Shown: piece after piece, positions 1-8,217 of the stretch
Numbering within the stretch: position 1 is the first letter of the stretch
Layout: the number at the start of each line of letters is the position of its first letter
Origin: a virus
Reading direction: 5' to 3' (one strand)
IMG/VR virus record: IMGVR_UViG_3300032223_001401
Span: 1 to 34,653 of that record
Length of the DNA: 34,653 bases
Notes under the pieces: generated by a model
What the model saw: only the letters and a program-made list of their open reading frames with translations
Told to the model about the DNA's origin: nothing
Databases searched by the model: none
Program-made: the position numbers and the translations under genes

Positions 1-1
1 T

Positions 2-667
2 GAATTAATAAGTCCATGGTTTTATAGAAAACAATGTGTAGAAAATCAAAAGTTAAAAGACTATACTCATTTTTTATTTATTTCTAAACCTTATCAATTA
101 ACAAAAGACTGGGATCAGGTTTTAATAAACTTATTACCAGAAAATGGAGTTTTGTCTGGTCATAAAATAAAATCTATAAAAAATAAAAATCTATTTTATA
201 TAGATAAAGAATATGACAATTCGGATACCGTGTCTGAGACAGGATATATAGATCATTCTTTTATTTTTGGTAAAACAGAAGATTTATATAAAATTGATTT
301 GCCCGACAAATTAAAATATTATGGCATTGATGAATATTTGTCAATTTTATTTTTAAATATAAATAAAAATATTTACAGCGTACCATCATATGTTTATAAA
401 TTAGAGCCAGATAATTTGTTAATAAAAGACTATGTTCCTTTTTCATTAGAGCATAACTATAATGATGTATTAAACTTACTTATAAACAATAAAACAAATA
501 TTTTAAAATATATCGATCCCTCAAAATTTATTAATAAAAATAATATTAATATATTAAATTTACACCAACTCCCCTTTGATTTTAATGATATAGAATATAG
601 TAGATTCTCTGAATTAGATAATATTGGTGGCAAAAGATATATTGAAAAAAGAGATACGGTGGCATAA
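2..667 (+). CDS. Putative GlcNAc-transferase-like glycosyltransferase, 5' end outside window
   Basis: The frame is open from the first bases of the window, so this is the last 221 codons of a longer gene; the TTG at 152 is only an internal codon. Visible signatures are KDWDQVLINLLPENGVLSG at about residues 36-54 and GYIDHSFIFGKTEDLYKIDL at about 81-100, followed by YYGIDEYLSILFLNINKNIY. They resemble the 'WDe.L...vLS' and 'GFiF....evP.dP...GEEi.la.RlfT.GydiyaP' blocks of the GlcNAc-transferase family (Pfam PF11397, which includes the Skp1 GlcNAc-transferase). That is recall of the family pattern, not a search. The expected product would transfer a sugar from a nucleotide donor to a protein or glycan hydroxyl. 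The gene is extremely AT-rich, uses AGA and A/T-ending codons, and ends in a TAATG junction with an oxygenase gene. The acceptor is unknown. Another glycosyltransferase type is possible. Confidence 0.55.
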   Translation, partial: ELISPWFYRKQCVENQKLKDYTHFLFISKPYQLTKDWDQVLINLLPENGVLSGHKIKSIKNKNLFYIDKEYDNSDTVSETGYIDHSFIFGKTEDLYKIDLPDKLKYYGIDEYLSILFLNINKNIYSVPSYVYKLEPDNLLIKDYVPFSLEHNYNDVLNLLINNKTNILKYIDPSKFINKNNINILNLHQLPFDFNDIEYSRFSELDNIGGKRYIEKRDTVA

Positions 668-1326
668 TGAATACAAAAGAACATAAAATATTTGAAAGAT
701 TCTTAAATATAGATTTAAAAGAATTAACAAATTATTTAGAAATAAAATATTTTCAAATATTAGAAAATAAATTAACTGAAGAAAATGAATTAAATGATAT
801 TGTCGTTCACAAATATAATGAAAATAATAATGCATCTGCAAGGTTAAATAAAAAATATAATATATTTAAATTTGAAAATGAAAATATTAAAACTTTGTAT
901 AATGAACTTATGCTTTGTGCCAAAGATGCATGTGAATATTATGATATTGATTTTGATTTAATGAACTATCATGTTAGAGGATGGTTTAACAGAGAAATTA
1001 AAACTACATCTTTTCCACATGATCCAATAACAAATGAACGTTTGTATCATGATCATTTAGGTGGACATCCAGCACCAGATTTTCATGGTTATTTTTGTGT
1101 TAATGCAGAGCCATCTTCTACATATTATAAAATTGATGAAAATACAGTATATGAAAACATTAATAAAAACAATCGAATGATTTTATCTGAAAATGGCAGA
1201 CCACATAGTCGTGGTATTTGGAATGAAGATGATTTTAGAATTACAATTGCTTATGATGTAGTTCCATTTCAAAGATTAGTTGAACAAGGTGCAGATAAAA
1301 AACCTGTCTGGATGCCATTTAAATAA
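667..1326 (+). CDS. Putative 2-oxoglutarate/Fe(II)-dependent oxygenase
   Basis: This 219-residue protein is coupled to the glycosyltransferase by a TAATG overlap. The N-terminal 100 residues are lysine/asparagine-rich and featureless. The C-terminal half has a double-stranded beta-helix signature: HDHLGGHPAPDFHGYF at residues 128-143, then RPHSRG around His180 and FRITIAYD with Arg191. The 11-residue step from His180 to Arg191, and about 50 residues back to the HDH cluster, match the distal His / 2OG-binding Arg / proximal metal motif spacing of this superfamily. The proximal motif reads His128-Asp129-His130 rather than a clean HxD, so the exact metal ligands are uncertain. Such enzymes hydroxylate proteins, nucleobases or small molecules using O2 and 2-oxoglutarate. 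Lying beside a glycosyltransferase, it could create the hydroxyl that is glycosylated; that is inference. Very AT-rich. Confidence 0.55.
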   Translation: MNTKEHKIFERFLNIDLKELTNYLEIKYFQILENKLTEENELNDIVVHKYNENNNASARLNKKYNIFKFENENIKTLYNELMLCAKDACEYYDIDFDLMNYHVRGWFNREIKTTSFPHDPITNERLYHDHLGGHPAPDFHGYFCVNAEPSSTYYKIDENTVYENINKNNRMILSENGRPHSRGIWNEDDFRITIAYDVVPFQRLVEQGADKKPVWMPFK

Positions 1327-1333
1327 AGTATAA

Positions 1334-1374
1334 AGTTTTACTTTAGAGGAGAGTTTTACTTTTTATAAAACTCT
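1334..1374 (+). repeat. Direct repeat plus hairpin before the reductase gene
   Basis: An 11-base direct repeat, AGTTTTACTTT, occurs at 1334-1344 and 1352-1362, 18 bases apart. Overlapping the second copy is a perfect 9-bp inverted repeat, AGAGTTTTA at 1350-1358 and TAAAACTCT at 1366-1374, with a 7-base loop. The structure lies in the 91-base gap between the first oxygenase and the reductase, just before a -10 box. It could be an operator, or a weak AT-rich terminator for the upstream pair. No NrdR-box-like sequence was recognised. Confidence 0.5.
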
Positions 1375-1382
1375 GCTATACT
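1355..1382 (+). promoter_or_regulatory. Putative promoter of the reductase operon
   Basis: TTTACT (1355-1360), 16 bases, then TATACT (1377-1382) resembles a sigma-70/SigA-type promoter with a 4/6 -35 and a 5/6 -10. Transcription would begin near 1389, giving a leader of about 29 bases that contains the Shine-Dalgarno GAAAGGA ending near 1408. The -35 element lies inside the inverted repeat at 1350-1374, so a regulator bound there would interfere with the promoter. Confidence 0.5.
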
Positions 1383-1417
1383 TAACACTTAATCCGTTTT
1401 TGAAAGGACGATAATAC

Positions 1418-3448
1418 ATGTCAGATTTCTTTAGTTTTAGGCTTCCAGAAGATTTTGTTGAAAAGTATAAAAATGTTGAAAGCCCTTTTGGCTTTAAAGA
1501 TGCAGCAGAGAATTCACTTGGAGAGATCACCTTCATCAGAACATATTCTAGAATGAAAGAAGATGGAACTAAAGAGCGCTGGCACGAAGTTTGTCGTCGA
1601 GTAATCGAGGGTATGTATTCAGTTCAAAAGAATCATGCTAAAGAAAACCGTTTACCTTGGAATGACTACAAGGCTCAGAAGTCAGCACAAGAGGCTTTTG
1701 ATAGAATGTTTAATTTAAAGTGGACTCCACCAGGACGTGGGATGTGGGCTTTTGGTACTCCTATGGTTATGGAAAAGAAAAATTCAGCAGCACTTCAAAA
1801 TTGTGCAATGGTTTCAACAAAGGACCTTGACAAAAATGATCCAGGGGCTTTGTTTGCTTGGGTTATGGATGCCCTTATGCTTGGTATTGGTGTAGGATTT
1901 GATACAGTTGGACAGGATAAGAATTTCTTAATCTATGCCCCAACAGAACCTGAACAGGTGTTTGAAATTCCAGACACTCGTGAAGGCTGGGTCGAGTCAG
2001 TTAGAATTCTTATCAATTCCTATTTAAGAGCAAATCAAAGTATTCAAAAGTTTAACTACGACCTCATTAGACCCCTTGGTTCGGCCATTAAGGGCTTTGG
2101 GGGCGTAGCATCAGGTCCAGCACCTCTTATTAAGTTGCATGACCAGATAGACCGTGTAATAGGCTCCAGAGCAGGGGAAACGCTAGATTCTCGTGCCATT
2201 GTAGATTTAGTAAATCTTATTGGTACTTGCGTAGTATCAGGCAACGTTCGCAGATCCGCAACTCTTGCCTTGGGGAGTGAGGGGGATGAAACATTCATGA
2301 ACTTAAAGAATTCAGAAATGTTCCCAGAGCGTAACTCATTTGATTCAGATAATCCAGGATGGGCATGGATGTCTAATAATTCTATTTCAGCAGAAGTAGG
2401 AACAAAGTATGAAGACTATGTAGATTTAATTACAGAAAATGGAGAACCAGGTTTTATCTGGCTTGACGTTGCTCGTAATTATGGCAGACTAAAGGATGCG
2501 CCAGATGGAAAAGACTATCGTGTGATGGGCTTTAATCCATGTGCGGAGCAGCCATTAGAGTCTTACGAATTATGTACACTTGTAGAAGTGCATTTAAATC
2601 GTCATGATTCTAAGGAGGACTTCCTGCGTACCCTAAAGTTTGCATACTTATATGGAAAAACTGTAACTCTTGTTCCAACACATTGGCAACAGACAAACGG
2701 AATTATGCAACGTAATCGTCGTATTGGTACATCGCTCACAGGCATTGCATCTTTTGCAGATCTAAAGGGCTTGCCAACAGTTCGTGAATGGATGGATGAG
2801 GGATATAACAAAATTCGTCATTACGACAATCAGTATTCTGAATGGCTATGTGTTCGTGAATCAATTCGTGTAACAACAATCAAGCCATCAGGATCAGTTT
2901 CAATTCTTTCTGGTGCAACTCCTGGAGTTCACTGGGGTCCTGGAGGAGAGTTCTTCCTTCGTGCTATTCGTTTTGGAAATACAGATCCAATGGTTTATTT
3001 GTTTAAAGCAGCGGGATACAAGATTGAAGACGATGTAGTGTCAGCAAATACATCCGTAGTATATTTTCCAATTAAGTCAGGTCATCCAAGATCTGAAAAA
3101 GATGTTACTTTATTTGAGAAAATTGCTCTTGCAGCAACTGCTCAGAAGTACTGGTCTGATAATGGGGTTTCTGTAACACTTTCATTTGACAAGGAAACAG
3201 AGTCAAAACATGTTGTTCCAGCATTACATATGTACGAGGGACAATTAAAGGCAGTATCATTCCTTCCTATGGGAAATACTATTTATCCACAGCAGCCATA
3301 CACTCAGATTACTGAAGAAGAATATAATGGATATGTAGGAAAATTAAAGCATATTGATTTTGGTGCAATTTATGACGGTGTTGATAATTTAGAGGCATCA
3401 GGAGAAGCATATTGCACAACTGATTATTGCGAAATTAAGGTCGGATAA
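1418..3448 (+). CDS. nrdJ: Class II (adenosylcobalamin-dependent) ribonucleoside-triphosphate reductase
   Basis: This 676-residue enzyme reduces ribonucleoside triphosphates to deoxynucleotides for phage DNA synthesis, using coenzyme B12 to generate a cysteine thiyl radical. The ten-stranded barrel signatures are clear: LQNCAM with Cys129, GFGGVASGPAPL at 227-238, GNVRRSATLALG, the catalytic loop FNPCAEQPLESYELCT (Cys375 radical cysteine, Glu377, Cys386 as partner of Cys129), and TTIKPSGSVSILSGATPGVH at about 486-505. The tail ends in CTTDYCEIKVG, with Cys666 and Cys671 as the likely shuttle pair regenerated by thioredoxin or glutaredoxin. The length is slightly below the roughly 740 residues of the monomeric lactobacillar enzyme. 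The start is supported by GAAAGGA about 10 bases upstream and a promoter before that. Codon use (CGT arginine, many C-ending codons) is richer in GC than its neighbours. It joins the next gene by TAATG. Confidence 0.95.
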   Translation: MSDFFSFRLPEDFVEKYKNVESPFGFKDAAENSLGEITFIRTYSRMKEDGTKERWHEVCRRVIEGMYSVQKNHAKENRLPWNDYKAQKSAQEAFDRMFNLKWTPPGRGMWAFGTPMVMEKKNSAALQNCAMVSTKDLDKNDPGALFAWVMDALMLGIGVGFDTVGQDKNFLIYAPTEPEQVFEIPDTREGWVESVRILINSYLRANQSIQKFNYDLIRPLGSAIKGFGGVASGPAPLIKLHDQIDRVIGSRAGETLDSRAIVDLVNLIGTCVVSGNVRRSATLALGSEGDETFMNLKNSEMFPERNSFDSDNPGWAWMSNNSISAEVGTKYEDYVDLITENGEPGFIWLDVARNYGRLKDAPDGKDYRVMGFNPCAEQPLESYELCTLVEVHLNRHDSKEDFLRTLKFAYLYGKTVTLVPTHWQQTNGIMQRNRRIGTSLTGIASFADLKGLPTVREWMDEGYNKIRHYDNQYSEWLCVRESIRVTTIKPSGSVSILSGATPGVHWGPGGEFFLRAIRFGNTDPMVYLFKAAGYKIEDDVVSANTSVVYFPIKSGHPRSEKDVTLFEKIALAATAQKYWSDNGVSVTLSFDKETESKHVVPALHMYEGQLKAVSFLPMGNTIYPQQPYTQITEEEYNGYVGKLKHIDFGAIYDGVDNLEASGEAYCTTDYCEIKVG

Positions 3449-3978
3449 TGGAGGAATATGTGTCTCAAATACATCATATAGAAGGATTTATGAATCCTGA
3501 AGATGCTAAAACAATTTATGATCATGCTGTTAAATTTGATAGTAGTTTTAATATGCATGGAAATAATGAAAAAGAATTTAAAGTTTATACCTATCATGAG
3601 ATTGAAGCAAATGAAAAAAGTGTTTTAAATCTTATGCAAGATTATGCTTATAGGGTTTATGATCATGTATTAAAAACTTATGGTGAACCATTTGAACCAT
3701 TTAATCCGCACAAAACTCATATAGCAAGGTTTGAAGAAGGTCATGGAATGCATGATCACTTTGATTCTTCAAGACCTAATGATATAGCCACTCTTGTATA
3801 TTTAAATGAAAACTATGAAGGTGGAGAAATTTATTTTCCAGATTATAATATTTCTATTAAGCCAAAGCCAGGAGATTTGCTTTGTTTTCCAGATCAACCA
3901 AGATTTGTGCATGGTGTTAAACCAATTACTTCTGGCACAAGATATACAACTCCACGTTGGTTTACCCGTATAGTATGA
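3448..3978 (+). CDS. 2-oxoglutarate/Fe(II) oxygenase, prolyl-4-hydroxylase type
   Basis: This 176-residue protein has a complete P4Hc-type catalytic set: His104-Phe-Asp106 in MHDHFDSS, Gly-Gly at 125-126 in YEGGEIYFPDY, PGDLLCFP at 141-148, distal His155 in FVHGVKPI, and Arg165 in GTRYTTPRWF for binding the 2-oxoglutarate carboxylate. Such enzymes hydroxylate protein side chains, often proline, or small molecules. The substrate here is unknown. The start overlaps the reductase stop codon (TAATG), so the two are probably translated together. Together with the oxygenase at 667 and the glycosyltransferase at 2 it forms a possible hydroxylation/glycosylation group interrupted by the reductase. 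AT-rich codon use, unlike the reductase gene. Confidence 0.85.
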   Translation: MEEYVSQIHHIEGFMNPEDAKTIYDHAVKFDSSFNMHGNNEKEFKVYTYHEIEANEKSVLNLMQDYAYRVYDHVLKTYGEPFEPFNPHKTHIARFEEGHGMHDHFDSSRPNDIATLVYLNENYEGGEIYFPDYNISIKPKPGDLLCFPDQPRFVHGVKPITSGTRYTTPRWFTRIV

Positions 3979-3984
3979 TAAAAT
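3979..3984 (+). promoter_or_regulatory. Possible -10 box before the large lectin-like gene
   Basis: TAAAAT (3979-3984) lies 9 bases before the ATG at 3994, and no Shine-Dalgarno is present in this 15-base gap. A start site at or just before the ATG would give a leaderless or near-leaderless mRNA. The TATAAT at 3990-3995 overlaps the start codon and cannot serve this start. This is the weakest of the start-proximal boxes in the window. Confidence 0.3.
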
Positions 3985-3993
3985 AGACTTATA

Positions 3994-6900
3994 ATGTCTA
4001 TTCTATCAAATTTATATGCAGAAAAAGTGTTTTCGGAACACCCTATTTCGCTATGGGCATTAGACGATCAAGCAGACTATGTTTCATTAATTTCAGAGAC
4101 AAATAGAAGTTTTGCACACTGGCAAATAGAAAATGGTTCTTCTCAAATTGTTACTAATGTAGTGGATGAACCATTTATAACTAGCGTTATCAATAAAGTT
4201 ACTGGCTCTCCAGACTCAAATCATTTTCAAAAAATTAATTGTGTAGGTCCAGATATTTTTAATTTTACAGAATTAAATACTGATTTAGGAACTTTTTCTG
4301 TAGCGGGATATATTTATTCTTTAACTCCATATATTAATGGAATAAACATTGGATATGAATATTATGATTCTACAACTGGACAAAATATTCAAAATGTAAA
4401 ACACTACGATACATCAATATATAATCAATGGATTTTTGTTGCAGAGACTTTTCATATTCCACTTGATAATACAACAGCAAGACCTTTTATTAGTATTGAA
4501 TATATTAATAGCAATTTAGAATCAGAAACGTATGAATTTTTAATTAATGGAATTTCTGTTGGCCAGTGGTCTGAAGAATTTAATACCTTTTCTTTAGGAG
4601 TTGTTCCAACAAATATTCCTTCAGATATTAACCTTTCTTCATTAAAAGGTATTCAAGCAAAAAGTTATGGATTAGACAATACTCCAGGTTATTATATTGC
4701 AGATGAAACTTCTTTATCTGCAAGAAATTCTGGAGTACCAATGGTTTATGGTGCATCAAATACAACTACTATAATTTCAAATGATAATAATCTTCCAGGT
4801 TTAATTATTCCAGGCAAAGGATTTTTAAATGAAGTTGGAAAATTTAAAGATTACACTGTTGAGATGTGGCTAAAAGTAGATGCAGATTCTTATTCAGCAA
4901 AAAGAATTTTTGGACCAATTAGTTCGACTGATGGATTATATGTTGATGGACCATTTTTGTTATTAAAAATAAATAATCACGTTGGATCATTTTTTGTTGG
5001 TGAATGGTCTAGACCAATGCTTTTGGATATTCGAGTTACTAAAAATTCTGCAAACTTACTTATTAATGGAGAACAAGTTATATCTTTAAATTTTATAACA
5101 GATACTTTAGTTTTTCCTAACGAGTATACAAATAATAAAAGCAATGATTGGCTTGGTTTTTATGCTTATACAGATATTTTTCCTTTAGAGGTTGATTGTG
5201 TTGGAATTTATCCATATCAAGTACCAGCAGTGGTTGCTAAAAAAAGATTTATTTATGGACAAGGGGTAGAAATACCAGAAAACATTAACAGAGCCTATAG
5301 TGGCAATTCTGTGTTTATAGATTATACGTTTGCAAATTATGCTAATAATTATAATTATCCAGATATTGGTAAATGGTCAAAAGGTATTTTAAATAATTTA
5401 GTTGTAGAAAATAATGAATTATCTATACCACAATATAAACTTCCAACTTTTATTTCAAATAATAAAAGTATGGAGCAATTATATCAAGACAATAGAGAAA
5501 TTCAAAATGAAGAAAATAATTTTATTACCTTTAAACCAAATACAAATTGGAATTCATCTTCAAGTTATTTATTTTTTGATACTATAAACCCAATTAATGA
5601 TCAAGTTAAATGTATTTGGTCTACTTTTAAATATACAAATAATATTGAAACGCCACAGGTATTGATAAGAATTCAAGATCAGTTAACAAATAATTATATT
5701 TCTATTGAATTAATTGATAATTTAGTAAACTACATTGTAAGTGATGGTGCCAACATTACGACACTATATAAAACAGATGCCGTCTTAAAAGGAGATCATT
5801 TTTCTGTAGGAATTGCAATAGATCAATTTTCTAATTTTTTTGGAGGAAGCGTTGCTAAAATTTTAGGAAATAAAAATTCTTTATGTGTTTATGTTGGAGG
5901 CACAAAAGATTTTACAAAAACATTTACTGGAAAAATTTATTCTATTAATTTTGAAAACGAATTTAATTATTCAAAAATTTCTGATTTATTTGATGATAAT
6001 GGAATAACAAAAGAATACTTAAATGTTTTTAATACTTATTCAAGTTTAGTTGATTATGATGCTGGAAATAATTATTTTGGAACTTATACTTTAGATGGAG
6101 TAACACAAACACTTAGCGATAAACTTTTTTGGGATTATGTTTTAGATGGTGGAAATCCATCCAGTTTTGCAACAACCAGACTTTTTTCTCATAAAGCAAG
6201 TTATTCTGTTAAACCATCAATATACTTTAATATTTTTGAATTAGATATTGATGTGGTTGGTTATTGGGAAGATAATTTGCCATTAACATATTTTGCTAAA
6301 TATGTTACAAACTCTAAAGGTAACAAAATATATGATTTAGACTTTTTGCAATTTAATGTTAATTATCCAGCACCATTAAAATATGAAGAAGTGGGAACAT
6401 ATTCTTTGTGGAAATACTCGGATCTTGAATCTAAATATCAAATACCAATTCAAAAAACTTATAATGCTTTGGATAATCATTTATATACTGGCTATAATGA
6501 TTATTCAGATTTAGCATTAAATGCTTCTAAAGTTTATAGTTTTGATACAACTAATTCTTTTTTAAAATCATACATAACTTTTCAATATACAAAATCTGGT
6601 GCAAACCAAAATGCCAACTCTTTTAAATATGTGGTAAAGCCACAAACAAATGGTGTTGTTATTCCTGGAAGTTACCAAGTAGATATAGAAACAGATTCTA
6701 ATACAGGAAATAAAACTTTAATTTATGATAGTTTTATTAACACAAAATATGAAATTGTAGACAACACAATTATATATCCACCATCAGGAATTGATTTTAA
6801 TGATTTATCAATTGTTGTACATTGTGAACTGGATGTTGAAAAAATATCTAAAAATCCAATAAGAATAAGGTCTCTTCAATTGGCTTCGCAAGCATTAGAT

Positions 6901-7794
6901 TTTGGTCAAAATAAAATTGGAACAAGATTTGGAAATACAATTAACCCATATATTAAAAGAGGTATTTACTTTGATTATAAAAACAAAAATCCTTTTTCTA
7001 TTTATAAAGGAAGCACCCCATATCTTTATTTAACACGAAAAAGTGGTATACAAGTGCGTGGAATGATAGATCCTACAATTAATAGGGGGTTATCAATTCC
7101 TATAAATTCTTCATTATCTAGTAATTATAAGGTAATAGCCATGCAGATTGCAACCCGATATGATCAAGATTATTTTCCAGCATCACCAACAGAAATTTTT
7201 GAAATTGAAAGTAAAAATGGTATTATTAAATTTTTTATAATTGCAGACAGTCCTAAAGGCCAAAGAGGAAAAATTTATGCAATTAATGCAACTACTGGAA
7301 AATTAGAAAATGGAATTACTTTTTATTTAAATGGAAGTATTGTTAGTGATCCAGTTTTAACTGTAAAACAATGGTCAATTCTTGGAATTTCTTTTTCCAA
7401 TATTCTTAATTTTAATAATTTTGTTGGAGCGTTTAGAATTAATGGACCACTCTTAGTAAACTTAATTTCTGATTATAAATCAACAAATCTTCAAGAGGTT
7501 CAAACAGTAACAAAAAGGCCATGGTTTAAAGTTAGGTATGCTGGAGTAAATGATTTAAATTGGGATTTTTGGGATATTGCATATAAATGGCAAGGTGTTT
7601 TAGTTTTGTCTTCAACATCATATTATGGTGTAAACCCATCCGATGTTTATAAATCCTATGCTGGAACTAACAAAATTATTGTTGATGACTATAATAGTGC
7701 TGAGCAAAATCCAAAAATATTATCTTTTAAAGATTATGAGTATAATATTTATACTGATTTAAAGTGGCAAACAGTGATCCAAAATCCAGTATAA
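3994..7794 (+). CDS. Large virion protein with lectin/LamG-like regions, possible fibre or receptor-binding protein
   Basis: This 1266-residue protein has no signal peptide or membrane segment. It looks like several beta-sandwich units in series. Residues 1-240 start with SLWALDDQADYVSLI and carry a jelly-roll-like stretch. Residues about 286-410 have a LamG/concanavalin-type pattern: YTVEMWLKVDADSY, then GSFFVGEW, then SANLLINGEQVISLNF. A similar region covers about 508-660 (KCIWSTFKYTNN, then HFSVGIAIDQF), and another about 1052-1175 (GITFYLNGSIVSD, then KQWSILGISF). Repeated LamG-like folds in phages usually serve glycan binding on virion appendages, so a fibre, head appendage or receptor-binding role is likely but inferred. 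It lies before the portal rather than with the tail-tip genes. Strongly AT-rich with AGA arginines. A non-virion secreted or surface role cannot be excluded. Confidence 0.6.
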   Translation: MSILSNLYAEKVFSEHPISLWALDDQADYVSLISETNRSFAHWQIENGSSQIVTNVVDEPFITSVINKVTGSPDSNHFQKINCVGPDIFNFTELNTDLGTFSVAGYIYSLTPYINGINIGYEYYDSTTGQNIQNVKHYDTSIYNQWIFVAETFHIPLDNTTARPFISIEYINSNLESETYEFLINGISVGQWSEEFNTFSLGVVPTNIPSDINLSSLKGIQAKSYGLDNTPGYYIADETSLSARNSGVPMVYGASNTTTIISNDNNLPGLIIPGKGFLNEVGKFKDYTVEMWLKVDADSYSAKRIFGPISSTDGLYVDGPFLLLKINNHVGSFFVGEWSRPMLLDIRVTKNSANLLINGEQVISLNFITDTLVFPNEYTNNKSNDWLGFYAYTDIFPLEVDCVGIYPYQVPAVVAKKRFIYGQGVEIPENINRAYSGNSVFIDYTFANYANNYNYPDIGKWSKGILNNLVVENNELSIPQYKLPTFISNNKSMEQLYQDNREIQNEENNFITFKPNTNWNSSSSYLFFDTINPINDQVKCIWSTFKYTNNIETPQVLIRIQDQLTNNYISIELIDNLVNYIVSDGANITTLYKTDAVLKGDHFSVGIAIDQFSNFFGGSVAKILGNKNSLCVYVGGTKDFTKTFTGKIYSINFENEFNYSKISDLFDDNGITKEYLNVFNTYSSLVDYDAGNNYFGTYTLDGVTQTLSDKLFWDYVLDGGNPSSFATTRLFSHKASYSVKPSIYFNIFELDIDVVGYWEDNLPLTYFAKYVTNSKGNKIYDLDFLQFNVNYPAPLKYEEVGTYSLWKYSDLESKYQIPIQKTYNALDNHLYTGYNDYSDLALNASKVYSFDTTNSFLKSYITFQYTKSGANQNANSFKYVVKPQTNGVVIPGSYQVDIETDSNTGNKTLIYDSFINTKYEIVDNTIIYPPSGIDFNDLSIVVHCELDVEKISKNPIRIRSLQLASQALDFGQNKIGTRFGNTINPYIKRGIYFDYKNKNPFSIYKGSTPYLYLTRKSGIQVRGMIDPTINRGLSIPINSSLSSNYKVIAMQIATRYDQDYFPASPTEIFEIESKNGIIKFFIIADSPKGQRGKIYAINATTGKLENGITFYLNGSIVSDPVLTVKQWSILGISFSNILNFNNFVGAFRINGPLLVNLISDYKSTNLQEVQTVTKRPWFKVRYAGVNDLNWDFWDIAYKWQGVLVLSSTSYYGVNPSDVYKSYAGTNKIIVDDYNSAEQNPKILSFKDYEYNIYTDLKWQTVIQNPV

Positions 7795-7799
7795 TATGG

Positions 7800-7805
7800 T
7801 ATACT
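7800..7805 (+). promoter_or_regulatory. Start-proximal -10 box (TATACT)
   Basis: GGTATACT ends at 7805, one base before the ATG at 7807 and exactly seven bases before the second in-frame ATG at 7813. A transcript starting six to eight bases after the box would begin at or next to ATG 7813, with no leader. There is no Shine-Dalgarno in the 12-base gap. An additional TATAAT at 7790-7795 overlaps the preceding stop codon. Confidence 0.5.
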
Positions 7806-7806
7806 A

Positions 7807-8217
7807 ATGGTTATGAACATTGAAAATCCAAAGAAAAAGCGTAAACAGTTGCCCAAAATGAAGGGGCAAGTGGGAGAATCTCGTGCTAAAATTATTGAAA
7901 AACATTATGATTGGGGTTTGTACGTATACAAAAAAGCAAATGGTAAGTGGTTTACTGATGGGACTGGATCTGTTTTAAATATTGAATCGATGAAGGGTGA
8001 TATTTTGCAAATTGCAAAACTTAAAGAAGCAGCAAAATATTATGGCGATGAGGGTGATGGTGAATGTATTTTTGTTCCAGGATTAACTAGAATTTCAGAA
8101 GAAGAATATTCTGAGCAAAAACAAAGACTTGCAGAAGGTTACATTCCATCAATGAATGATTTAGGTGCTTGGAAAGCAGCGCAAGACACAGTTGACAAAT
8201 ATGGAAGTGATGACTAA
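7807..8217 (+). CDS. Unrecognised small protein preceding the portal
   Basis: This 136-residue protein (134 if translation starts at the second ATG, 7813, which fits the -10 box spacing better) is not recognised. The N-terminus is strongly basic (NPKKKRKQLPKMKGQ at residues 5-19), the middle has aromatic residues (HYDWGLYVYKKANGKWFTDG), and the C-terminal half is mostly helical and acidic. It joins the portal gene by TAATG, so it is probably co-expressed with it, and a role in head assembly or packaging is plausible. A small terminase subunit was considered, but no helix-turn-helix or oligomerisation pattern supports it. Confidence 0.75.
   Translation: MVMNIENPKKKRKQLPKMKGQVGESRAKIIEKHYDWGLYVYKKANGKWFTDGTGSVLNIESMKGDILQIAKLKEAAKYYGDEGDGECIFVPGLTRISEEEYSEQKQRLAEGYIPSMNDLGAWKAAQDTVDKYGSDD

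Noticed and set aside
152-667. TTG at 152 as start of the first gene
   Set aside because: The same frame is open to base 2 and the upstream codons carry a glycosyltransferase-like block, so the gene begins outside the window.
1327-1417. Cobalamin riboswitch before the reductase
   Set aside because: The gap is only 91 bases, very AT-rich, and lacks the conserved B12-box core, so it is too short for this RNA.
667-3978. TET/JBP-type thymine or methylcytosine oxygenases for DNA hypermodification
   Set aside because: The second oxygenase has a P4H-type pattern and the first lacks recognisable TET/JBP motifs; DNA modification is kept only as an alternative.
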